A stretch of 64,000 nt of DNA from Cylindrodendrum hubeiense (Eukaryota > Ascomycota > Sordariomycetes > Hypocreales > Nectriaceae). The stretch covers positions 1 to 64,000 of the forward strand of contig JAANBB010000065.1 in the NCBI GenBank assembly GCA_014621425.1, in the 5' to 3' direction. Below, piece by piece: positions 12,001 to 21,941 of this stretch. A model generated the notes under the pieces. That model was given only the letters and a program-made list of their open reading frames with translations, was not told the origin of the DNA and did not search any database. The position numbers and the translations under genes are program-made. The number at the start of each line of letters is the position of its first letter. Position 1 is the stretch's first letter.

Positions 12001-14903
12001 AGCCGAAGTCAACGCATACTGGCCGTGGCAGCTCAACAAGGGACCCGAGCATCAATGAGAGCGAAACGGCACAGGATATCGAGGACCGAATCAAAAAGAT
12101 CCTCGGCGATGGCCGAAAATTCACCAGTGCCACTTGGAGTACCAACGCGGATGGCGTCGTCGAAGGGTCGATTGAGGATCTCGTTAATGGTATTGCCGAA
12201 GAATTCACTTCTCAAAGCAGCTACCACATCCGAATTATCGCGCCACAGATCCAGCTGCAGAGCGACAAGAACAAGAAGCATGTGGTACTGGCTACGGCGA
12301 AGGGAATGGAACTGAAGGTGATGGAGGTAATGGACAAGGAGAGAATCTCTGATACTGTCAGTGGTCTCGTACAGCGCCGGTTCTTGGTCAATATGGACAG
12401 CATCCAGTTCTTCGTCACCCATCAGAAATGGTTCCTCACTAACCTCCTGTCGATGTACGTCGGCAGCAAATACGGAACACCCAGTGGGTCATCCTGGCCG
12501 CCTTGGGTTCCCATCGAGGTTGTGTTCGACTTCCAGGCAGATCCTTTCGGTTTCAAACGAGTCGTTCAGAAGACGTCAGCTATGATCCGATATGACAAGT
12601 ACAACACCCTGCGTCTCAAGTACAACGACGAGGTCAACACCGACGAGACCAACGAGACTTCGCAAGAGAACACAGAGACCCGCATGGATAACCTCTGGGT
12701 TGAATTCCCTCAAGCTCGAGCACTCTGTAACTCTTCGCAGTACTACGCGCTCTACGTCATCGTGCTTGATCTTCTCATGTACAATGAACCATTGGAGAAG
12801 ACCAGAAGCGAACGACTGGAGAAGATCATCCTGGCGTCCGACTTTAGCGACCTGAGCGGCGCCCCAGCCATGGTGCAGAAGCTTCAGCAGCGAATCAGGC
12901 AGATGGAAGAGATCAAGGACCACTTCCAAACCTACTCCAAGTACCTTGACAAGAGGGGTTGGGAAGACCGCCTGCACCTAGAGCGAGATCTGGCAGCTTG
13001 CGAGGACGAGTTGTTCTTCATGATGAAGGCCATCACGACTTCACAGAGAAAATTGAGCGTCAACTCGGACAGCACGGGCTTGTTGAGATGGAACATCTCG
13101 GTTCGAGATATCGTCTGGCACTTGATGCAAGATTCCAACGACCCACTCGTGGAGTTTCAATTGAAGGACCTGGAGTACGACCGCACTGACAACTCGGATG
13201 GCTCTCACGTGAATCTCATCCGAGTGGGCAAGGTGCTGGGTCTGAATCTGCTCCCAGATGCCACATACCCCGAGATGGTTGCCCCTCACTTGGATCAAGA
13301 TCGACTGGCCCAAGACACCGACAAGGAAATGATTCGTGTTTACTGGTACATGCTGGAGGCAATTGCCGGAATCCCCGTCATGGACCGCTTCGAAGTGAAC
13401 GTTTTGCCTGTCAAGGTCCAGCTAGAGCGCGACGTCGGTAAGCGACTGTTCGAGTACATCTTCCCCGGTATGGACGGAGACAAGATGACTGGCGCGAAGA
13501 ATGATTCGCCATTCATGCTGAAGCAGGTCGGGACCGACGGAGATGAGGAAGATGGCGACTCTCTGCACAGCACGAATGGCCGCTCAGATACGACTTCGTT
13601 TGAGAAGGATTCCTCATCTTTCTCAACTCGCCCCGGATCACTAGAACTCCGACTCCACCCGACCCTGACCTCCAACTCGAAGTCAGACCACTCGTCGAAG
13701 AAGGCCCTCAGCATAAACACGGGCGAAGGCCACTCGTTCCGCCTGTTCCGTACTCCAGGAACAGGCAAGACCATACTGAAGAAGGCTTCGCACGACTCTT
13801 TGCGGGCGGGCGCTACTCCACGAGCGTTTGGACGCAGCAACACGGGCTTTGAATCGAAGGACGGTCGTGAATCTATAGCGGGCAGCGAGAAGCGGATCCC
13901 TCGCTTCTCACTTGGAAAGAAGCAACAAGCCGAGGACAAGGACAAGCAGGCATCGGATGATCTCACCAAGATGATGACCCGTGCCAGCCACTTCGTGACG
14001 TTTGCTTCCATCAAGATGCCGTCCGTGGTGCTCTGCCTGAGCTACAAGGGCAAGGACCAGCGCAATTTCGAGGATGTGCACGACTTTGTCTTCAGAATGC
14101 CGTCTATTGAATGGCAGAATAAGACGTGGTCGAACTTGGACCTGGCGTTGGCGCTCAAAAAGGCCGTGATCAAGGCGCTCATCTCTCACACTGGTGCTCT
14201 CATCGGAAACAAGTTCTCTAAGCATCGACCCAATGCTGAGCAGCGCAACAAGCTCAGGGAGTTGGCTAGTAGCTCTGTGCTAATTGCCCCGTCGTCGTCG
14301 GGAGGCTCGCAGCACTACCCCGGTAGCATCAACGACAGCGACGACTCCTCGAGCATCTACGGGTCATCGCCAGTCGACTTCTCCCGCTCACCGCCTCGCT
14401 CCATCCGGGGCAGTACGCACAGCAGCATACCGCCGTCTACCTCATCCCGACGGCGAAGTCGAAGCTCCAGCGTCACCAGCCGCAGGTCTCATCTCAATGG
14501 CGGTCCCGGAGTCAACGTCCCTACTTACCTAATGATGACGCCCCCGACGCCCATCGAGGACAACCGCAGCATTCGGCACAACCAGGGCATGGACCTTCTC
14601 CGGCCGGGAACGAGCAGCGGACACAGCATGGCACCACCGCAGAACCATCAGGCTTTCAGGCGGATGGGCACAGGCATTGAGCGTCCCATGTCGAGCATGA
14701 GCAGCCACGATGGTGTGCGAAGGAAGAACGGAAGCAACAACCTGAAGGACAAGCTCAGCGCACTCACCTACCGTATGAGCCACCGCGATGCAACCGCAAG
14801 CGAGGTGGAAGACGAACTAGAAGTGGAGGAGGAGGAGGTGATCCCGCCCACGCAGCAGAGAACAAGAAGGCTCAGCTGGGTGACAGGGAGATCGAAGGGA
14901 TGA
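6006..14903 (+). CDS. FMP27: Fmp27/BLTP2-family bridge-like lipid-transfer protein
   Basis: A single exon of 2,965 codons. The N-terminus is a hydrophobic anchor (about residues 9-30, FGLIVLLYLSSFVLLAVLRI), followed by the conserved start of the chorein-like tube (RDGCRIEIRGLG, HRPTFAQPTW). The family's name-giving motifs are present: GFWDK at about residue 1379, in a stretch ending KGTRDPY, and WPPW at about residue 2164. The C-terminal ~400 residues are Ser-rich and probably disordered, with an acidic patch (ELEVEEEEV) before the end. Fmp27/Hobbit proteins sit at ER-plasma membrane contacts and are modelled as long hydrophobic channels carrying bulk lipid. Length fits the family. No introns are needed; for a fungal gene this long, that is notable. 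The leader carries an intron just upstream. Confidence 0.95.
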   Translation: MALLNPTFVFGLIVLLYLSSFVLLAVLRILTGISIQRIGYFSLRRLAYTPRDGCRIEIRGLGLNVHRPTFAQPTWVSLVLSELIVTLDIRELEGNKPADSDGEPSDTDTDKNKTSDAKSKPIPRSRSSRRGAIIRSETWKKLTNVKDKIKRLHRNINWLRLIDVVATNSIINIVDVGNIQVGSFTVSVDTRPKMVDRARFFVQGKHSPSKDRQAEWTMTVRSVLFTADGSESMELLDHLFLNIHGFLYTSREGLRDAALSLKLGRLHIPLDDMQTCLTKLKQCRKDPKDPDVDEPIDIFLGKVVQEVDEPGSTNKDLMRSVSDSKEFFSSILRGVKEVQFAVSFLGLTTKVQPVKPGSDPILLNAAMKEVGIDLHRLDPKSPAHRMYFPPGAIAHEALAAALSISVGIDDGKGKSDRLIYIPMATTTVKTTLLSKTVEVLQGGKAEERNTNIMFANSVVTSPSVDLDPRHIPLLIALLKSKPKAQRPKTDNRHIISRLLPKANVKFSMHEPVVRIKLKPLQKTEDPDDFDLIISSISSISLDMESSHSLIEDIHYSLDGAVRLQSHDLYYQTNTGDRFNLITTESFDMKVHLGARPDVYVEMTGNLQSASVSMVRPEITDGLRQIVRELRFDVEPEKDKAVKASKGHNFLRSMPSWLLRYQVEVTDFSVEIAGIDEDISDDTRGIFLHWDNAAAEYRAHRFDGLQRRQSRRRANSRSMTQSDSDLTPPSNSPRMKKKPQNIGDGRRLTLHARGIEAQIMDAMDRLEPEPFISIPRLEMLLSAASDAHGPMFNVQVTVRTILAQYSLYRHYAVGVAVMTLQKAFMRTSRDLPRRKSESSAKNLSPPSSRLAPPGSEDSGAQSTTTPEMVTIDFKAALVQLKAEMPHDPAMMLHMYGLEMGRQRWSTPYIAAKLVRLYTEPPRMRNVWARVLSIKSGRLDFRESKRKTPHGAVIEEKMIDIVTEAVRIGIPHEVILSRVSDNIINVIKAVQQLHHRFKTGTNEYILEKKPEGPKVVPKVSVRARNFLFELEDGAFEWKLGMIYRTGRIEQVQRIAREDAFRVKLKRVREEEIRRGTSRIRSRSTFPRGRPDAPSSSSFRSRSLDAMSGTDGHNNSHRGRVPRYDPESENFGVNGSSKVSEHAARYHLDVFNGQSWKKRIEKAYQLCENNVKEARSKFWGPSQLPDDIEEVENLLEVPPRPALMSTLISDLHFTLDKPTFPMKDLPDFLHKIGKGMPRDMQYSLLVPMHVGIEMGEAKVTLRDYPLPFLHIPAMKYGQSSKLQSVSLKSNFVIAEEFRGVESTRRVRVNVIPPRNASGEGSFAIEVRRTIGPVKSYSDVYMDVNTALPTRFTWGPCYQPAVQDMMMVIESFTKPQFDPSERVGFWDKLRLNFHSKIHAAWKGDGDVHLALKGTRDPYQVTGNGAGFLMCWRNDVKWSVNGEDDPKRFIAVESSEYVLAIPDYSHEVREAARQQNELISNSPEDKFKSEATFKKVVMKLSGKVQFLLGLIFERAIEDGLRSFDFRPHYDIVLKNPHFAKDENGIPYDAMRGFRSRHIHLSIAVRAPVDRDWLSENPEPSRSYNTVHLTPRFFTHFFAWWGLFGQPLSLPIRQGSLFPAREKNSKKFGRHLATIKYNLLLAPLFLSHIYKHKDVEDYSENAVSATGVKVRFDSFSLDLHQRREEFNTLGKGGNSETARTSGIQIHAAQLDLVSADVRAVSASLKGTTTEAIKKGSIATLMSDAEDKPDLSRFTIPDNDFSWIDMDDFVELDWILPTEPHPDTKILPLVYAPRLTYFRQTDIGGVIAGDPSRTSPFGNEPTHFCILNHDNDPIRVQGQLIQERLDQLGVQMQTHHRNVGEAELKVIRSDGKDPELVQDFEALRKHTAVLREKKEFLETLLGQTQAKPSWSSQRMSGDRKRSVGSIGIHDETLHIPSTTEFESEFNNRFVIHNMQLKWNNLLRNIVLRYFHQNSQRRGFIYYLSRPAIKFILDIVEEQNKAKANSKPKSTHTGRGSSTRDPSINESETAQDIEDRIKKILGDGRKFTSATWSTNADGVVEGSIEDLVNGIAEEFTSQSSYHIRIIAPQIQLQSDKNKKHVVLATAKGMELKVMEVMDKERISDTVSGLVQRRFLVNMDSIQFFVTHQKWFLTNLLSMYVGSKYGTPSGSSWPPWVPIEVVFDFQADPFGFKRVVQKTSAMIRYDKYNTLRLKYNDEVNTDETNETSQENTETRMDNLWVEFPQARALCNSSQYYALYVIVLDLLMYNEPLEKTRSERLEKIILASDFSDLSGAPAMVQKLQQRIRQMEEIKDHFQTYSKYLDKRGWEDRLHLERDLAACEDELFFMMKAITTSQRKLSVNSDSTGLLRWNISVRDIVWHLMQDSNDPLVEFQLKDLEYDRTDNSDGSHVNLIRVGKVLGLNLLPDATYPEMVAPHLDQDRLAQDTDKEMIRVYWYMLEAIAGIPVMDRFEVNVLPVKVQLERDVGKRLFEYIFPGMDGDKMTGAKNDSPFMLKQVGTDGDEEDGDSLHSTNGRSDTTSFEKDSSSFSTRPGSLELRLHPTLTSNSKSDHSSKKALSINTGEGHSFRLFRTPGTGKTILKKASHDSLRAGATPRAFGRSNTGFESKDGRESIAGSEKRIPRFSLGKKQQAEDKDKQASDDLTKMMTRASHFVTFASIKMPSVVLCLSYKGKDQRNFEDVHDFVFRMPSIEWQNKTWSNLDLALALKKAVIKALISHTGALIGNKFSKHRPNAEQRNKLRELASSSVLIAPSSSGGSQHYPGSINDSDDSSSIYGSSPVDFSRSPPRSIRGSTHSSIPPSTSSRRRSRSSSVTSRRSHLNGGPGVNVPTYLMMTPPTPIEDNRSIRHNQGMDLLRPGTSSGHSMAPPQNHQAFRRMGTGIERPMSSMSSHDGVRRKNGSNNLKDKLSALTYRMSHRDATASEVEDELEVEEEEVIPPTQQRTRRLSWVTGRSKG

Positions 14904-15434
14904 AAGCGTGAAGAGCAACAGACATAGCTCTCTCACGATGGATATAGAAGAAGGACGTGTAGTATAGCATAGAAACAAACGGCAAAGGCGCACGGCTGGG
15001 GACACGGAGGAGTTCTTTTTATTTCCCCCATTTGTCCCATACATGGCACCTCACGGATGAGACATTCGTAAGGGGCACAGCACATGTGAGGGGGGCGTTG
15101 GCGGACCTTTTATTTTTCTTCTTCCCTGTATAGCGCGAGCGGCCCTTGGATGGGTGAATGGATGGACAAGGATAACCGCAAAAATACGTTTGGGAGGTGC
15201 ACTGCGTGTAAAAGAAGCAGAGGTAGCACCTTGGGATAGGTTCCGTATGTAATACAGAAGCTAGAAGATACATGTTATGTGTTTATGTTTCCTGTCATGC
15301 GGAGGCGAGTGAGTGATTGTCGAGATTGCTGACCGCTCTGTTGGCCTCGCTCTATGTGACGATGCTCTCGACCTCGACCCTTGGACAATGAGTGTCTTAA
15401 CGCTGAACTCTAACCGCCCTACCCAACAACAGCT
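14904..15434. other. Convergent intergenic region
   Basis: This lies between the stop of the Fmp27-like gene and the stop of the transposase-derived gene on the other strand. It should hold both 3' UTRs. Nothing else was recognised. Confidence 0.5.
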
Positions 15435-18400
15435 TCACACACAGACAGCCGCTAAGCTATCTCCAAGCAGCTCCGACTCGGCGCCGTCCGCGGCAACAAC
15501 GGCCACCCCGTAGTGGATCCGCCGCCGGGCGGGAGGCTTGCCATGCACCTGCTCGATCAGGAAGGTCTTTCTAGCTTGTTGGAGGCTTTGTTGGGAAACT
15601 TGTTGCCGTAAGGTGGGTTGACTGGAATGTCTTGTTAGCAATCGCTTTTGAGTTGACTTGGATCCCATACCTGAATGGGGTTACTCTTGCCCCTCGCCTT
15701 CGACGACGCCCGCGACTCTGTGAGCGGCTTTGTGAGCGGCTTTGTGACCGACTTGGCTCCCTAATGACGCCAGAGTCTGAAGCTCGCGGGAGAGTAGCGA
15801 CATTGTCGCGCATTTGATAACTAGAGTCTGAAGCTCGCGGGAGAGCAGCGACAGTGTCATGCATTTGACAATCAGAGTCGATTCGGGATTCATCCCGTGG
15901 CATTGCACCCACCTGATTCATTCCACTCTGAATGGGTACTCGGTCGCGAACTGTTCTGCTTTCGTGCCCAAATTGCAGAGCCCGTTCTAGAAACAATATT
16001 AATAATACCTTCTAAATTAAGTTAAAATTATCAACTTACTGTCGGCTCTAGTGAGATTTCTATATTGGTCGACAGTAGAGGTATCATGATTGACCACATT
16101 GGTACGAAAATCCCGATATGTTTGATCTGTGGCTACGCATTTCGTATCGTATTGTTTACACCTGTGGTAAATGTTAGAATTTATCTCAATTGATTTGGGA
16201 TCTCTTACGAATTAACGCAGTCTTGAAGTTTGGCCCGCGCCACGCCCCATTGGTGAGATACTTCATGTAATACCTCGGCCGTGTTTGAAGGACTCGAAAG
16301 ACAATTCCAATTTTCAGCACTCATGCCACTGCAAGCACGATTGAGTCCAGCTCGAATTACTGGATGTCCTTTGTGTACAGCCCAGGAACAGAGTTGAGGT
16401 TCACCTAATAACAATTAATTCAAGTAATTTACAAATCGATTCATAATCACTTACACTTCAAGGATTCAATAAGCTCGAGATATGCGCTCTCGGTTGTTAT
16501 TTGTAATAAAGATAACATTCTAGAGTAGCGTGAAAGCGGTCCTCGATCTTCATCGCAAAGAGCTTGAATGTCTAGTTTGAAACGACCATCACAAAATCGA
16601 ACGCATTGTCTTACCTGCCAAGACCAAGGGCGTCTCCCAGGATCAAGAAACCGAGATAGGTAAGTCCCAAAGCCTAGTAGAATTAGTAAAGGGTGTGGAG
16701 CGATTCTAAAATGAAACGTAGAATTACTTACCCATCAGACTCTTATAATCCTGATCCAACGTAATGCCGATTAAATCTCGGTTGTGCAGATACTTCCACT
16801 GGACTTGAATGTCATATTGATGATGAAGGATGTGAAACACTTTTTTATACATGAGCGTGTACATCGCGGCAGTCTCATTACTGAGAAATACGCGGACAAG
16901 TGGGAGTGCTGGGGTATGATCAGAACAGTCCCCGAGGTGATTCGAAATGAATACATACCTTTTTGGGAAATCGGACTGAACCAACTCCAAGTCACCTCAA
17001 CTTCTTGCTCTTCAGCAAGGTGCCTGACATTGGTATCTATCTTGAATGTGGTGAGTTCATGTCGGTTGAAAAGTGCAACCTGTTCTTTTTTAAAACAGAT
17101 TACAATGAAGCGGTCTCCATCACTATCAACATGTTGAACATACTGAAAGAATTAGTATATTGAATCCCATATCGATTCAGAATGAGTGCACACCTCATTT
17201 TTGCCCTTCAGCTTCAGAAGATAGGCTGAGAACACTGGTAGGAGTGAAGATCCATTTGAAAATCCAAGAATGTTCTGCTTGTTCACAATAGCTCTTACTA
17301 CATCCATGCCATTCAAGTTGGCATTGATAGTATTCAGAAGAATTTTATTGTACTTCAGGTGGAAAGCCTTGAGTTCAGGAGAGTTCAAAAATGGAACGAT
17401 AATATATGTTAATAAAAGTAGCAGAATTCGGTCAGAATCACCTACAGAGTAGGTTTGAGCCAAGTTTTGTCTGATCCATCAGACGAATAAGATCATGACC
17501 AATTAAAATCGGGTCTCTTGCTGGTGGTGGTGGAGGATGGGTGTGTTTTCCATGTGATGTGATAATTATCGCATCAGATAGTCCTTCCTGTGGAATGTAA
17601 AAATTCCAATACACCTCACACGTAAGCTGGGAAATGCGTCCCGGCGTTCCAAGATGGTCAACATCTTTTGATAGTCAGTGGTGAAGTAATCTAAAGTCAA
17701 TCCGGAGTACATCCGAGTAATAGCCCACTCACCACATATCTCCTTTTTTCTTCGATTAGAAGTTATCAGATGGCATTCTTCGTCAGAATCAACACTGTCT
17801 CCCCTAATAACAGATTCCATTTCAGAATAAAATGGCTCATATCTCAAAGGGGAGGAATCGCCGTGATAATGACCCCCGGGAAACCGGCCTGTGTTGTTCA
17901 CACATTTAAAATGCATTTGTCTTTGATCTGCAACATCCTATTTTTAATTAATTATCAACTCCCCTGCAATAAAGAATTATACATACGCCATGATTCAGAT
18001 AGAAGAATTCCAATTTGCATGATGGTTGCCTTGAAGCACAGCTATTGGGCTTCTGGAACGACCGAACAATCGAGTAAGCCAGACTAATGTGGGGTGAGCA
18101 AAGCGATTCAGCATTAAATTCTCATTGACAACTTACCTCAATGCTTGTCGTTGGATTGACGGTTGAAGATTTGCATCGCGGACTGCGGAAATTTCATTGA
18201 AGATATCTTCAGTAACCTTATAGTGATGCCATCGACCACGGACAAATTCACATGCTTTTCCACCAGTACAAGCATACGTGAATCGAACACAAGGAATATC
18301 TTCAAAAATGTAGGAAGATGTAGTTTTCCCAGGAATTTTTCGCTGCATCGCATACTGAATCTACACTCAGATTAGGATCAATTTCAAACCCACGCAAGGA

Positions 18401-18899
18401 TTCCATACTGTTGACCATAGCTTCTCAGTTTCTTCCTCACTAAGGCCCTCCATTAGTATGATATATGCTACTCCATCTTCGAGAGTTTCTGGGTATTCGG
18501 GAATGAGAAGTGAGTACATAACTTTCTCAACCCTAAGCGCATTATTAAGATTTCCCTGTTCCCATTTGAAATAAGAAACGACTTTTGTGGCGGATTTTCA
18601 ATCTCATTCTTAGTCTCAATCTTGATTGTCTAGCTGAATTAATTCTGAATCACTCTGCAACCAGTCCCTCTGCTTACACTTTTCAAAGGGAGATTCCTTC
18701 GAGCTTCAGCAGGCTCATCTTCTCCATCAGATCCGAAAATCTCGCCTTCGACCAACGGAGTAGGATAATCGAAATGGAAGAATTTTTCAGCCAATCGTTC
18801 AGGGAATTGTTCAGATAATTGATAGTATTCCGAATTGAGTTGCCGTCGAGAGTATGCTAGAGAGTGAGACGGTATTGGATCTCCCCAGAGGTCCCCCAT
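15435..18899 (-). CDS. MULE-type transposase-derived gene, intron-rich and apparently intact
   Basis: Read on the minus strand, about 14-15 exons join in frame from ATG at 18899 to the stop at 15435, giving roughly 900 aa. Introns are 45-80 nt with GT-AG ends. The first exon encodes MGDLWGDPIPSHSLAYSRRQ. A central block matches the fungal MULE/DDE transposase-like pattern in order: YVQHVDSDGDRFIVICF, RHELTTFKIDTNVRHLAEE, LVRVFLSNETAAMYTLMYKK, then GITLDQDYKSLMGFGTYL. A later block (GMSAENWNCL...NTAEVLHEV) resembles the W-TN-E-H motif near the end of such proteins. Next come two 17-residue repeats, an SQSR run, a basic stretch and a Gln-rich end. The first intron border (donor 18679 or 18677) and a few others are uncertain. 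No inverted terminal repeats were found. It may be a domesticated gene or an old element. AT content is higher than in flanking DNA. Confidence 0.6.
15713..15878. repeat. Coding tandem repeats in the tail of the transposase-derived gene
   Basis: Two adjacent 51-bp units start at 15773 and 15824 (core gagtctgaagctcgcgggag). They encode 17-residue repeats ending in LPRASDS. Just 5' on the plus strand, at about 15718-15750, three 12-bp units (tgtgagcggctt type) encode SQSR on the minus strand. Both sets keep the reading frame. Confidence 0.75.
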
Positions 18900-21800
18900 T
18901 TCTCTTTCCTTTGCGTATCAATCTCGGATCGATTGACGTTGAATACAATATTTTGCAAGTATAGGATTGTATGTAGATGTGTATTAAGATAAATATGTAC
19001 ATAGGTCATCTATTCTCGCAGGTCAGGTGATTTATTTAACTAAGCGATGATATAATTGGACTGGCGGGGGAGGGGCGGGTCAGCAGCAAAGCTCGGCCCT
19101 CCAGATCAGCACAGCTCGGTCCTCCAGGTCAGTATAGCGGCCCTCCAGGTCAGGTGAGCTAAAGGGGGGGTCGGGACAGTTCGACTGTAGCCCCCCATAC
19201 TGGCGGCTCGCGGACACATAGCATGAGATGATAGCAAAGTCCCAATTAGGGCATTTTAGGGAGACCCCATCGATAAGGATACGTGGGCGGCGTAGCGAAT
19301 TAAGTTTCGCGCCACTGGGGTACAGACGCCGATGTGACTTTGCATCTTTTCCCTGTCCGTCTGTGCTGTGATGTGCGAGTGACGACTCGACGACGGAAAA
19401 GGACTCCTCTCCTCTCTCCTCTCCTTACACCGCCGGCCCGCCAAGACAGGAAGGCGGGAGCGACCTGCCCCCCGGGCACTGAGGCATTGAGGCCCGTCGC
19501 CCCTCCGACGACGGCAGGGATCTAGCTGTCGAGTCAAAGTTACGGCTGCGAGTCGGCCGAGGGAGGCGCCGCGGCGGACGAACGGCCGGCCAGGGGAGAC
19601 GCGGAGTTGGGCCGCCGAAACCGCGGGAAACTGATAAGTCAAGCACCCTCCAAGCGCCCAACAACACGACTCGAAAAATCTCTGTCCGCGATTGTCGTCG
19701 TCGACCACGACGTGCATCTGCCATGCATGTATCAGACCCCGGCAACCCGGGGGCCCTATTCTGCCCAATCTGCTCCCCCACAACGGAAACAAAACACACG
19801 AGCAAAAAACACGACAAACTCACCGCCTCAGCCGCCGGCGCGATCACATGGCAGGCTGCGAAGAGGGTTAAAGAAAAAACCCACACGTCGGGTCCAGAAC
19901 ACGCTGCACGCTCTCTCGCTACGACCTGCGTCCCCACCGGCCGTGTTCTCCCACCCCCGTCTTTTGGCGAGGAGACAGGACCCTGAAGACCCTGAGAAAG
20001 CTAGGAGGCGCCCGGATTGGCCTGGATGGCCAGCCCTGGATCGGAGCGCGAGCCGGGCGGGAATATAATATCGCGCAGTTGCCAGCCGGTTCGAGCCCAA
20101 GTGCTCGCTGCTAAGCACTTAGCCCTAGCGCGTGCGATGCGATGGATGAGATAGCAGCTACCCGTGGTCCTAGGCGGCATCGACTCAGGGCTCACCCCAC
20201 ACACCGGAAGCGGGTGCTCACCTTCTAGAAGAAGTCCAGCGGCCCCCAATCGCCAGGACGCGACCCTTAATTTTCCGGGTCCTCGACCCCCCACGGCGAG
20301 GTGGATTTGCTGCCCTCGCAGCCAGGACCCTCGCAGCCAGGACATCGGTACCAAAGCCGTGTCGTCGTCGCATCAGCAGCGTCGGTTACCAGTCGGAGTC
20401 GCTGACGGAGTCCACATCCATTCCCCCGGACCCGCGTCCACTGCCATTACCCACTGCCAAGTCCACTGCCATGTCCACTGCCATGTTTCGCTGCGCGTAT
20501 CTGCGTGCGCCTGCTGTATCGGTACCTGTGCCGGGACCATGCGCCCTAATTTCTCCATCACGCGTTTCTGCCAGCTTGCCGAAATGTCCAGTGGTCGGTG
20601 AGCCGCCGTCGGCCACGCTTCCGCACTTCCGACCAAAGGGAACCCAACCAAGGGAAATGACCACCACAAGCCCCAGAAGCCCCAGCGCCAACTCATCAAT
20701 CATCCAACGCCAGCACCGCCAATGCTGCCAATGCTGCCAGTGGTTGGGCATGCTTGCATGCCATCACCCGTCCGAGCTAGACGAAGCCTCAGCCGCTCCC
20801 ACCGCCGCAGGGCATCGGCGCCGCCGCCATGTCTCCACACGGCAGGGCATTCGCAAGTCCACTCCGCGTCTCAACCGGGTCTCAACCGGCTCACAGAGCT
20901 GTCCCGACAGTCAATGCGAAAAGGGTCCAAAAAGTGTAAAAATCGTGTGAATGGATATTCAACGGAAAGTATAGTCTACCTCCTGTTCATCATGCTATGC
21001 TCGTCTCCTGCGCCAATGACCTTGTCTCCCCATTCGTACAGCAAATGAAACACCTGTGCTATGTCCGTTCTGTTGATATCTTCCGTTGACTTCGCCGAGT
21101 CCAAAATAAAAAACAATGTCCCATCCCAGCCATCCGAAACATGTTCCGCCTCAACAAATGCAATGTCGGCTCCTGCACCGCCGATTCTTCCTCTTTCCCA
21201 AAATGCTCATTCCCCAGACGCGTCTTCAAACTCCGGCATGAGCCATTTCGCTCTTCGCTCTCTCGTAAGAAAAAAAAAACCCCCCCGCTCGGGTGGAGTT
21301 GGGCACTAGAGGCCGTGACTCAAAGGGAGAGTGTGAAGTAAAGAAGCAATTCCTGACACCGTGCAAAATGCTGGCTTGTGATTTTCGTAATGAGACAAAA
21401 AAGGAAAAACTCCAAAAATGCCGATCGCTTCTAAATGATGCCCCATTTCAGATGGGGGCTGGTGGTTGGTGGTTGTTGTGAGGGTGTCGATCCCCTTCAA
21501 TTACCGAGGTCGGTCTCATGAGCGCGACGCTCGATTTTCGATTGTTGGTGTGTCCAAAAGCCGAGTCGTCGGTCGGTCGGCCATCGGTTGTTTGGTCCGA
21601 GTGGTTGGACTGACCCGCCTCCGAGTCAGGTCTTGATTAATTGATTCCGTCATGTCAGTGCCTTGTTATTCCTGCATTGGGACAAGGCCCAGTGCCGGGT
21701 TGTGGGACCGCGGCCTGGCCTTCCAAAACCCTTCCACCGCCGAAAAATTTGCATCATATTACCAATAGATTGGTAGAGTGACCCGACGGGGAGGGATGGC

Positions 21801-21941
21801 TGTCGGCAGGCATCTGGTTGCTGTCCTGCCCGAACCGGCATTGCAAAGGAACCCTGTTCAGGCACATGACGTGTCATCACCCTGTCCGCGTCTGGGGGCA
21901 AGGTTCTCTGTTGGTTGCCCGACGCATGGACATTCGTCCAT
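18900..21941. other. Gene-poor spacer
   Basis: About 3 kb without a supportable gene. From 18900 to 19040 it is AT-rich and probably holds the promoter of the transposase-derived gene. From about 19050 it turns GC-rich. ORFs here (for example 19256-19792, 19425-19937 and 20386-20751) overlap on opposite strands and have biased, motif-free translations. The last kilobase should contain the 3' UTR of the minus-strand gene ending at 21942. Confidence 0.45.
19090..19160. repeat. GC-rich short tandem repeat
   Basis: Three imperfect units of about 22-24 bp with the core ctcggccctccagatcag / ctcggtcctccaggtcag / gcggccctccaggtcag. The array sits at the sharp change from AT-rich to GC-rich DNA upstream of the transposase-derived gene. 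Confidence 0.75.

Noticed and set aside
20075..20120. ggttcgagccc, a tRNA T-loop-like word
   Set aside because: The flanking bases do not form a T stem or a 7-bp acceptor stem, and no D or anticodon arm was found upstream.
19256..20751. Several minus-strand ORFs of 108-178 codons
   Set aside because: They overlap open frames on the opposite strand in GC-rich DNA and show no conserved motif or splice continuation.
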